Assembly: GCA_027297485.1 (NCBI GenBank)
Contig: JAPUHZ010000002.1
Span: 1 to 25,152 of the forward strand
Source of the DNA: Deltaproteobacteria bacterium
GTDB taxonomy: Bacteria > Desulfobacterota_B > Binatia > UBA9968
Direction of reading: 5' to 3'
DNA length: 25,152 nt
Below the pieces are notes generated by a model. It was not told where the DNA came from and did no database searches. It saw only the letters and a list, made by a program, of their open reading frames with translations. Positions 17,310 through 25,152 of the stretch are shown here, piece by piece (positions within the stretch are counted from its first letter, which is position 1; each line of letters starts with the position of its first letter). The translations under genes were made by a program, and so were the position numbers.

Positions 17310-17735
17310 TTGCCCAGACAGGCTTTCAAGATTCCGCACGATCATAGCTTCGTTCGATTCCGTGCACAACCCAATAGCGCAAACTGCGAACAACTGGTCC
17401 GTTACTATGGCACCTACAGTAATGTTTCAAGGGGAAAGAGAAAAAAGAAGGAGCACAAGAAAGACGTCATTGGGAAGCCGGAGTTCCTCGAAGTTCCCCC
17501 TCCACTCGTCTCTAAGGAGTTAAAAAAACGCTGGTCTTACTTCATCCGAAAGGTGTACGAAACAGATCCTCTTGTCTGCCCCAAGTGCTCGGGGGAAATG
17601 CGCATCATCAGTTTCATCGACCAGCTTGCGGTCATCAAAAACAATCTTCAACACTTAGGTCTGTGGGAGGTGTCACGCCCGGTCTGTCGGGGTTCTTTTA
17701 GACCTCATCAAACCAGCCAAGACTCAATTCAATAG
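17310..17735 (+). pseudogene. IS91-family transposase, C-terminal remnant
   Basis: The frame (TTG 17310 to TAG 17733-17735) matches the end of IS91/ISCR-type Y2 rolling-circle transposases. It reads EQLVRYYGTYSNVSRGKRKK, then IRKVYETDPLVCPKCSGEMR with a CPxC knuckle, then FIDQLAVIKNNLQHLGLWE. The HUH motif and both catalytic tyrosines lie in the missing ~250 N-terminal residues, so it is inactive. The stop falls inside a 34-nt hairpin, which may be the 3' terminal hairpin of the parent element. Confidence 0.8.
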
Positions 17736-17752
17736 CTCTTTAATTGAGTCCT
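17719..17752. repeat. 34-nt hairpin H, copy 2
   Basis: The arms are AAGACTCAATT and AATTGAGTCCT (one mismatch at the outer end), separated by a 12-base loop. It overlaps the stop codon of the IS91-type transposase remnant and is followed by GGGGG. Confidence 0.8.
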
Positions 17753-17830
17753 GGGGGTCCAACACCAGGCAACCCCAAGCCCAGAGCGGGTCCAGGCTCT
17801 AAGAGAATTGACAAAATCGTGAATTTGGCT

Positions 17831-17864
17831 AGGACTCTATTAAAGCGTCGATTAATTGCGTCTT
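17831..17864. repeat. 34-nt hairpin H, copy 3 (degenerate)
   Basis: It has the same 34-nt frame as the other copies, with AGGACTCTATTAAA on the left and ATTAATTGCGTCTT on the right. Several stem mismatches show that it is an older copy. Its loop region GCGTCG is close to that of copy 1. Confidence 0.6.
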
Positions 17865-18198
17865 GTGATGAAATTGGCCTGTTAATGCCCGCCAATACAC
17901 CGTTTTTTAGCCCGTTGACAACCTCCCCAGACTCTACTAGAAGGGCAAGTTAAGAAGTAAGTAAAAGCCTCTCCCATCGTTGATAAGGCTTTCTGTGATT
18001 TGAGGCCAAAGGAGAGGGAAGATGGATAATTTTAAGCCAGACGCTCTTTACGATTCTTCGTGATGGTGTGCTGGATTTTTTGTAAAAATAGTGAGGTCAG
18101 AACTTGGAGCATAAGATAAGGAGATCCGACATGAAGAACATTTCAATAGCTAATAGCACACAGTGAGATAGCGAGCCCCAGAGATTAGGAAGCAGGTT

Positions 18199-20615
<2,417 letters not shown>

Positions 20616-20631
<16 letters not shown>

Positions 20632-20999
20632 TCCTGATCGTCGAGGACAACGAAAAAAACCGTAAGCTGGTCCGCACCATGCTCCAGTTAAAGGGGTACC
20701 AGACCATGGAGGCCACAACTGCTGAGGAAGGGCTTGTAATCGCGCGCGGACATAAGCCCGCCCTGATCCTCATGGACATCCAGCTGCCGGGGATGGACGG
20801 GGTGGCTGCTCTGGGTCTGCTCAGGGCCGACCCGAAAACGCAAAATATACCGGTCATTGCGGTCACCGCCTCAGCTCTGCCCGGCGACATTCAGAGGATC
20901 AGAGATGCCGGCTTCGATACCTACCAGACTAAACCGATCAGGGTGAAGGACTTTACCGAGGCGGTACAAAAGGTGCTCGACAGGAGCAAGGGTGCATAA
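20616..20999 (+). CDS. Single-domain response regulator (CheY/DivK-like)
   Basis: The 127-aa protein is a receiver domain alone. It starts at TTG 20616, inside the end of the kinase gene, with GGAGGGAGTGAGAC upstream. Phosphorylation-site residues are complete: the acidic pair E10/D11, phospho-acceptor D54 in LILMDIQLPGMDG, T84 and K106 in TKPI. It has no output domain, so it acts as a phosphate shuttle or by protein contact. ED-N and TKPI make it close to the DivK/hybrid-associated receivers. It overlaps both neighbours, the next gene beginning at its own stop codon (TAATG), so the three proteins are translationally coupled. The probable partner is the hybrid kinase. Confidence 0.92.
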
Positions 21000-22081
21000 T
21001 GAAAAGCGCACCGAAGATCCTTGTAGTGGACGACAACCCGAAGAACGTCAAGCTCCTGACCGATCTCCTAAGCATAGAGGGCTACCAGTTAGTCACCGCA
21101 ACCAACGGCGCCGAGGCACTGGAGAAGGTGAAAGCCGAGAAGCCCGATCTCGTTTTACTTGATGTCGTCATGCCCGAGATGAACGGCTTTGAGGTCTGCC
21201 GGCAGATCCGGGACAGCGATGCTACCCGGCTTCTTCCAGTCGTCATGGTCACGGCATACCCAGAGGAGGAGAGGGTCGAGGGGATCGAGGCCGGGGCCGA
21301 CGAATTCATCACTAAGCCGATTAACCAAGCCGAACTGTTCGCCAAGGTGCGCTCGCTCATCCGAATTAAGGAGCTCCACGAAATGACTATAACGCAGGCC
21401 GCCGAGCTCGCTGAACTTAACCGGATCCTGGAGGGGCGCGTTGTCGACCTCAAACGTGTCTTTTCCCCCCAGGTCGCCGACCTTATCCTCTCCTCCGGCA
21501 CCGAAGATCCGCTTAAGAGCCACCGCCGAGAGGTGACAGTGGTGTTTCTCGACCTCCGGGGCTTTACCGCCTTCGCTGAGGCGTCGGAGCCCGAGGAAAT
21601 TATCGGAGTCTTGCACGAGTACCACGCTGAAATGGGCAAGCTGATCGTCGCCTATGAAGGGACCCTCGAGCGTTTCGCCGGTGATGGCATGATGATCTTC
21701 TTCAACGACCCTGTGCCGCAACCGAACCACGCCGAGCGTGCCCTTCGCATGGCCGTGGCCATGCGCGGGCGCGTCGCCGAGCTTAAGGCCAGGTGGAACA
21801 AATTAGACTACAATCTAGACTTCGCTGCTGGCATAGCTCGGGGCTACGCGACCATCGGTTCCATTGGCTTCGAAGGTCGGTGGGACTATGGGCTCATCGG
21901 CAGGGTCGTAAACCTGGCTGCCCGCCTCTGCGGAGAGGCCAAGCCGAGACAGATCCTTATCCCGCAGCGGTTGCTTGGGCAGGTCGAGGAACTCGTGGAG
22001 GCCGAGAAGGTCGGCGAGCTTACGCTGAAGGGCTTCCAGCGCCCGGTCACCAGCTTCAACGTGTGCGGCCTGAAGGGTTAA
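20999..22081 (+). CDS. Response regulator-class III nucleotide cyclase fusion
   Basis: The 360-aa cytoplasmic protein starts at ATG 20999. The receiver (1-125) has D11/D12, phospho-acceptor D55 in VLLDVVMPEMNG, and TKPI. A helical linker (~128-170) contains ELAELNRILEGRVVDLKRVF. The cyclase homology domain (~175-350) has metal aspartates D185 (VVFLDLRGFTAF) and D229 (FAGDGMMIFF), and transition-state N305 and R309 in VNLAARL. The usual base-reading lysine position is R225 (LERFAGDG). The usual 'YTxIGDxVN' stretch is YGLIGRVVN, with G for T and R for D. Metal and transition-state residues argue for catalysis, while the purine pocket is unusual, so the product (cAMP, cGMP or other) is open. Output is presumably gated by phosphorylation from the upstream kinase. 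Confidence 0.93.
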   Translation: MKSAPKILVVDDNPKNVKLLTDLLSIEGYQLVTATNGAEALEKVKAEKPDLVLLDVVMPEMNGFEVCRQIRDSDATRLLPVVMVTAYPEEERVEGIEAGADEFITKPINQAELFAKVRSLIRIKELHEMTITQAAELAELNRILEGRVVDLKRVFSPQVADLILSSGTEDPLKSHRREVTVVFLDLRGFTAFAEASEPEEIIGVLHEYHAEMGKLIVAYEGTLERFAGDGMMIFFNDPVPQPNHAERALRMAVAMRGRVAELKARWNKLDYNLDFAAGIARGYATIGSIGFEGRWDYGLIGRVVNLAARLCGEAKPRQILIPQRLLGQVEELVEAEKVGELTLKGFQRPVTSFNVCGLKG

Positions 22082-22135
22082 CCATTTGGCCGATTTTGGC
22101 GTGAAGCCCCTGGGAAATGGAAAAGGCCAGATAAA

Positions 22136-23059
22136 ATGAAAAACGTCCTTATACCTCTCGCGATCCTCGTCTTCATTGGCAGGGTGGCCAGCCCAGTCGA
22201 CGCTGCGGACGTTGCCGTCATCATGGGTGCCAATGTGAACGCTTACAAAGAGGCCCTCCGAGGTTTCAAGGAAATCCTCCCTCATCAGATTGTGGCGGAG
22301 TACGACATGGAGGGCGACTTTGACCGAGGGCAAAAAATCATGAGCGAGATCCAAGCAAAAATAAAACCTGACCTTATATTCGCCGTAGGAACATGGGCCC
22401 TCCAGGTGGCTGCTAGCCGGACCACCAGCCTCCCCGTGGTCTATGCAATGGTCCTCAATCCTCCGAGCGTTGCCGGTGCCGGGGCGAAGAACATCACCGG
22501 GGCCAGCATGAACGTGCCGGTGGAACTGACGATGCAGCTCTTTAAGCAGTTGGGCCCGAAATTCCGACGGGTGGGCATCATCTTCAACGCAGCCAAGACT
22601 GGGTATCTGGTGAGTCAGGCGGAATCGGTCGCACGAGAGAAAGGGCTTCAGCTCATCGTCAAGCAGATCCGGTCCCCCAAGGAGGCATTCCAAGCTCTGG
22701 GGTTCTTGCAAGGCAAGATTGATGCGCTCTGGATCTTGCCCGACGAGACCATCCTCTCCCGCGAGGTGGTCCAATACATGTTGCTTTTTTCCTTTCGTAA
22801 AAAGGTACCGCTCCTCGGGCTATCGGAGAGACAGTCACAGATGGGAGCCGTCATCTCCGTCTCTTTCGGCAGCAGCAACGACATTGGGAGGCAGGCAGGA
22901 GAGCTGGCCGTCAAAATCCTCGGAGGAAAGATGCCAGGCAAGATCCCCTACACGACGGCTCGGCGGGTCAAACTCACCGTGAACCTCAAGGCGGCACAGA
23001 AGTTGGAAATGGAGATCCCCAGGAGCATCCTGGAGAAGGCAGATCAGATTATCCAGTGA
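22136..23059 (+). CDS. ABC-type periplasmic binding protein, TrpX/ABC_sub_bind family
   Basis: The 307-aa protein has a signal peptide (MKNVLIPLAILVFIGRVASP, cleavage after about A23), so it is periplasmic. The mature part is a two-lobed binding protein of the ABC_sub_bind family (PF04392). It includes KPDLIFAVGTWALQVAA, LPVVYAMVLNPP, ITGASMNVPVELTMQLFKQL, VGIIFNAAKTG and the late GAVISVSFGSSNDIGRQAGE. Relatives bind tryptophan or other small organic ligands. No permease or ATPase gene accompanies it. It sits 54 bases after the receiver-cyclase gene and 31 before an outer-membrane protein. A role as a ligand-presenting partner for the histidine kinase is inferred from context. The ribosome binding site is weak. 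Confidence 0.9.
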   Translation: MKNVLIPLAILVFIGRVASPVDAADVAVIMGANVNAYKEALRGFKEILPHQIVAEYDMEGDFDRGQKIMSEIQAKIKPDLIFAVGTWALQVAASRTTSLPVVYAMVLNPPSVAGAGAKNITGASMNVPVELTMQLFKQLGPKFRRVGIIFNAAKTGYLVSQAESVAREKGLQLIVKQIRSPKEAFQALGFLQGKIDALWILPDETILSREVVQYMLLFSFRKKVPLLGLSERQSQMGAVISVSFGSSNDIGRQAGELAVKILGGKMPGKIPYTTARRVKLTVNLKAAQKLEMEIPRSILEKADQIIQ

Positions 23060-23090
23060 TGTGAAATAACGCTGAATAAGCGAGGTAGCT

Positions 23091-24365
23091 ATGCGGAAGG
23101 CAGAGGATTCGACCGTGCTCATCTGCGTTTGGCAGAAGGTGGCACTCACGATCTTAGTGATCTCTCTAATCTGGCCATCCCCTAAGCCCGCCAGTGCCGG
23201 GGGGCTCAAAGACACAGTGAAGAATCTCTATGCTGGGGACGGGATCCTGCTCCAGATTCCAACAGTGGGGCCTTCACATTCCCCCCACTTCACCGCCTCC
23301 GCGGTCCAGGGTCTGGACTCCCTCAGCACAGCCCTGGCCTCAAACCTCGGCCTGTTCGCCTTCAACTCCACGGTCACCGGTTTCACCTTCGACATTGAGC
23401 GCGGCGTGCCCGTGCGGACCACGGAGAGCCTGGGCCCGCTTCTCGCTGAGCGCGCCCGAACCGTCGGGGCCCGAAAAATCAATGTCGCGTTCTCCTATAC
23501 CAGACTTGATTTCAAACGCTTCGAGGGTAAGCGGCTGAACCGCCTCTCGCTTACCTTCACGCATGATGACGTAAATGGAGACGGCATCCTTGGTCCCACC
23601 CCTTCATTCCCTTCCGATGTCGAAATCGACAGCATTCGGGTGGACCTCGACCTAGAGATCAAGCAGGATGTTTTCGGTTACTTTGCCACCTACGGCCTTA
23701 CGCGGACGTGGGACGTCGGGATCGTCGTCCCAATCGTCCATACCCGTGTGCGCGCAGAGGCCGAGGCGACAATCATCCGCAATGCTACCAATCCCCTCAG
23801 TAGCGACGTTCACAACTTCGATCCGGCGCTGGATGCACCTAGATCGACGGGCGGTGGGGACAAGACCGGCATCGGGGACATTATTCTTCGGACCAAGTAT
23901 AACTTCCTCCGAAGTAGCAACGGATGGCCAGACCTTGCCATTGTCGGCGAGGTGAAGCTCCCCACTGGGGACCAAGATAATCTTTTAGGGACCGGAGAGA
24001 CAAACTTCAAGGGGCTCTTTGTAGCCTCCCGGAGCTTCGGACCGGGTGCTGAAGTTCGTTGGCTGACCCCGCACATAAACCTTGGCTACGAGGTGTCGAC
24101 TGACTCCGAACAGAACAACCTCCGCTATGTCACGGGCTTCGATGCCCGGGTGCATCCGAGCCTGACCATTGCCGTTGACGGCCTTGGGCGCTGGGAGCCC
24201 GAGGGGGATGGCATCGGGGACCACACGGTCGATCTCGCCTTGGGAGCGAAGTGGGAACCCTTGCCCTTCTTCCTCCTAAATGCCGGAGTTCAGGTCCCGT
24301 TGAATAGGAGTGAGGGGATTCGTCCGAACCTGATCTGGACCCTCGGGCTCGAGTACACGTTCTAG
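23091..24365 (+). CDS. Outer-membrane beta-barrel protein (MetA-pathway transporter-like)
   Basis: The 424-aa protein starts at ATG 23091 after GAGGTAGCT. The signal peptide (~1-36, core ALTILVISLIW) ends PASA-G. The remainder is rich in alternating polar/aromatic strands and ends LIWTLGLEYTF, with the C-terminal Phe needed for barrel assembly. Segments such as GIGDIILRTKYNFL, VGEVKLPTGDQDNLLGTGET and HINLGYEVS are typical of the 'transporter'/phenol MetA-pathway family (PF13557), predicted to carry hydrophobic or aromatic compounds across the outer membrane. The internal HDDVNGDGILG stretch resembles an acidic calcium-binding loop. It closes the signalling cluster. The family call is moderate; the outer-membrane barrel nature is well supported. 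Confidence 0.82.
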   Translation: MRKAEDSTVLICVWQKVALTILVISLIWPSPKPASAGGLKDTVKNLYAGDGILLQIPTVGPSHSPHFTASAVQGLDSLSTALASNLGLFAFNSTVTGFTFDIERGVPVRTTESLGPLLAERARTVGARKINVAFSYTRLDFKRFEGKRLNRLSLTFTHDDVNGDGILGPTPSFPSDVEIDSIRVDLDLEIKQDVFGYFATYGLTRTWDVGIVVPIVHTRVRAEAEATIIRNATNPLSSDVHNFDPALDAPRSTGGGDKTGIGDIILRTKYNFLRSSNGWPDLAIVGEVKLPTGDQDNLLGTGETNFKGLFVASRSFGPGAEVRWLTPHINLGYEVSTDSEQNNLRYVTGFDARVHPSLTIAVDGLGRWEPEGDGIGDHTVDLALGAKWEPLPFFLLNAGVQVPLNRSEGIRPNLIWTLGLEYTF

Positions 24366-24593
24366 AGAGTGAACTTTGCCGTAGCCATCAGACAAATCCC
24401 TTTCTTTTCCAGGCTCTCGCGGGAGGATTTGACCTGTATTGCAGGCAAACTCGATCACTAGAGATGAACGTAGAGCTAACCACTCTTGTTAAATCTGGCA
24501 GGTGGGCGGATGTCAGGATTGGTGGTCGTCAGAATTTGTCAAAGAGGCCCCATTTCATCCCAGGATTCCATTCTACGATGCATCAATTAAGAG

Positions 24594-24791
24594 TTGTCAC
24601 GACGTGGAGTTCGTCCTAGGAGCTCTGTAGTCGTAGGCGCGGCTTCGGCGTTACCGCCGCCCCCTAGCGCGAAGGAGAAAGAGCTTAGTAAGTTGAGGGC
24701 TCAGATCAATCAGTTGCAGAAGGAAAGAGAAAGGCTAATTGAGAAGATGAAACGGAAGAATTTCAACACTGGGTCCCTTTTCTTGGAGTAA
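24594..24791 (+). CDS. Small coiled-coil hypothetical frame upstream of PEP-CTERM remnant
   Basis: The 65-codon frame starts at TTG 24594 without a convincing ribosome binding site. The first half is Ala/Pro-rich (ASALPPPPSAKEKE). The second is a heptad-like charged helix, ELSKLRAQINQLQKERERLI. The frame continues in phase beyond its TAA stop (24789-24791) into a PEP-CTERM signal. It could be the damaged body of that gene or an accidental frame. It has no recognisable family. Confidence 0.25.
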   Translation: MSRRGVRPRSSVVVGAASALPPPPSAKEKELSKLRAQINQLQKERERLIEKMKRKNFNTGSLFLE

Positions 24792-24923
24792 TCCCCTTCT
24801 TCGGTTTTCAGCATTACATTAGAATCATTTGTCGCCCCCATCCCTGAACCCTCCACCATGCTCCTACTCGGCTCCGACTTTGCAGGATTAGGCTTCTTTA
24901 GGCGGCGCAGGAAAGTAGCCTGA
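24792..24923 (+). pseudogene. C-terminal end of a PEP-CTERM (exosortase-sorted) protein
   Basis: The frame ending at TGA 24921-24923 reads FSITLESFVAPIPEPSTMLL, then LGSDFAGLGFFRRRRKVA. It holds all parts of a PEP-CTERM sorting signal in order: the PEP motif, a hydrophobic helix with a small-residue core, and an Arg-rich cytoplasmic tail at the very C-terminus. Such signals direct secreted proteins to exosortase EpsH/XrtA-type processing in exopolysaccharide-producing Gram-negatives. The upstream part in this frame is closed by TAA at 24789, and no signal peptide or normal body is visible, so the gene is truncated or broken. A clear terminator follows. Confidence 0.75.
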
Positions 24924-24947
24924 CCAGAGTCCTAGAAGTTTAGTAGA

Positions 24948-24978
24948 CGGCGGTCCACATCGGGCTGCCGTTTTCTTT
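24948..24978 (+). terminator. Rho-independent terminator after the PEP-CTERM remnant
   Basis: CGGCGGTCC (24948-24956) pairs with GGGCTGCCG (24962-24970), giving nine pairs with two G-T wobbles and a 5-base loop. TTTTCTTT follows at once. It lies 25 bases after the PEP-CTERM stop on the same strand. Confidence 0.75.
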
Positions 24979-24990
24979 CCAACGACCCGT

Positions 24991-25024
24991 AGGACTCAAT
25001 TCAATAGCTCATTAATTGAGTCCT
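24991..25024. repeat. 34-nt hairpin H, copy 4 (perfect stem)
   Basis: AGGACTCAATT and AATTGAGTCCT form a perfect 11-bp stem around a 12-base loop containing AATAGCTC. It differs from copy 2 by two bases. Confidence 0.8.
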
Positions 25025-25152
25025 AGGAGCGTGTCGGAGAAATGCCAAACCCAGTGATTCGCCTGACGACTTCTCCCACTTAGGCGATGATTTTCGTGGT
25101 TTGACTGATCTTCGGAAAAGGAAAAGCCTTGAGTTCAGGGCTACGTATCCCA
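25025..25152. other. Window end, no gene seen
   Basis: No open frame, RNA gene or repeat recognised in these 128 bases could be supported. Confidence 0.4.

Larger units (their letters stand above)
17213..18198. other. Gap between the Sel1 gene and the histidine kinase
   Basis: This ~1-kb gap contains the IS91-type transposase remnant and hairpin copies 2 and 3. Two very short frames with strong Shine-Dalgarno sequences lie at 18022-18063 (after GGAGAGGGAAG) and 18131-18166 (after AAGGAGATCCGAC). The second ends 32 bases before the kinase start. They may be leader peptides or remains of genes; their sequences are not recognised. Confidence 0.45.

Noticed and set aside
21815..22774. Long (319-codon) minus-strand frame opposite the cyclase and binding-protein genes
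   Set aside because: Two well-supported genes with signature motifs lie on the other strand. The antisense frame arises from their codon bias and has no domain similarity.

Overview
The window comes from a Gram-negative bacterium. The evidence is an outer-membrane beta-barrel protein ending in phenylalanine, periplasmic signal peptides, a glutathione-dependent formaldehyde dehydrogenase and a PEP-CTERM sorting signal. The gene set (recX-alaS followed by yjbQ-phoH-ybeY-prfB, NIPSNAP, DUF1932 dehydrogenase, TrpX-like binding protein) and the dense small intergenic repeats resemble deltaproteobacterial-grade lineages such as Desulfobacterota/Binatia, Methylomirabilota/Rokubacteria or Tectomicrobia. 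That placement is inference; no rRNA or other decisive marker is present.

Region 1 (1-6007) is a compact housekeeping block on the + strand. It holds the recX tail, alaS, a YjbQ/UPF0047 enzyme, a PhoH-like ATPase, the endoribonuclease ybeY and prfB. Gene overlaps of 1-16 bases suggest co-transcription from recX through phoH. prfB is split by the classic in-frame UGA and needs a +1 programmed frameshift.

Region 2 (6008-15011) is a metabolic accessory region. It contains two aldo/keto reductases, a PuuE-like polysaccharide deacetylase, class III alcohol dehydrogenase (frmA), a double NIPSNAP protein, pyrD, a DUF1932 NAD(P)-dependent dehydrogenase and a Tat-exported dienelactone hydrolase. The genes are separated by several families of short repeats. 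Two convergent gene pairs are separated by nothing but repeat sequence.

Region 3 (15012-18198) is a graveyard of mobile DNA. It has a transposase N-terminal remnant, an IS91-type transposase C-terminal remnant, two members of a roughly 165-bp element and three copies of a 34-nt hairpin. One intact secreted Sel1-repeat gene lies inside it.

Region 4 (18199-24365) is a five-gene + strand signalling cluster. It encodes a membrane hybrid histidine kinase with two receiver domains, a lone receiver, a receiver-class III nucleotide cyclase fusion, a TrpX-like ABC-type periplasmic binding protein without any permease or ATPase, and an outer-membrane beta-barrel. The layout suggests a ligand-capture and signalling module that may drive a second messenger. 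This is the strongest candidate in the window for an unusual system.

Region 5 (24366-25152) holds a decayed gene ending in an exosortase (PEP-CTERM) sorting signal, a rho-independent terminator and a fourth copy of the 34-nt hairpin.
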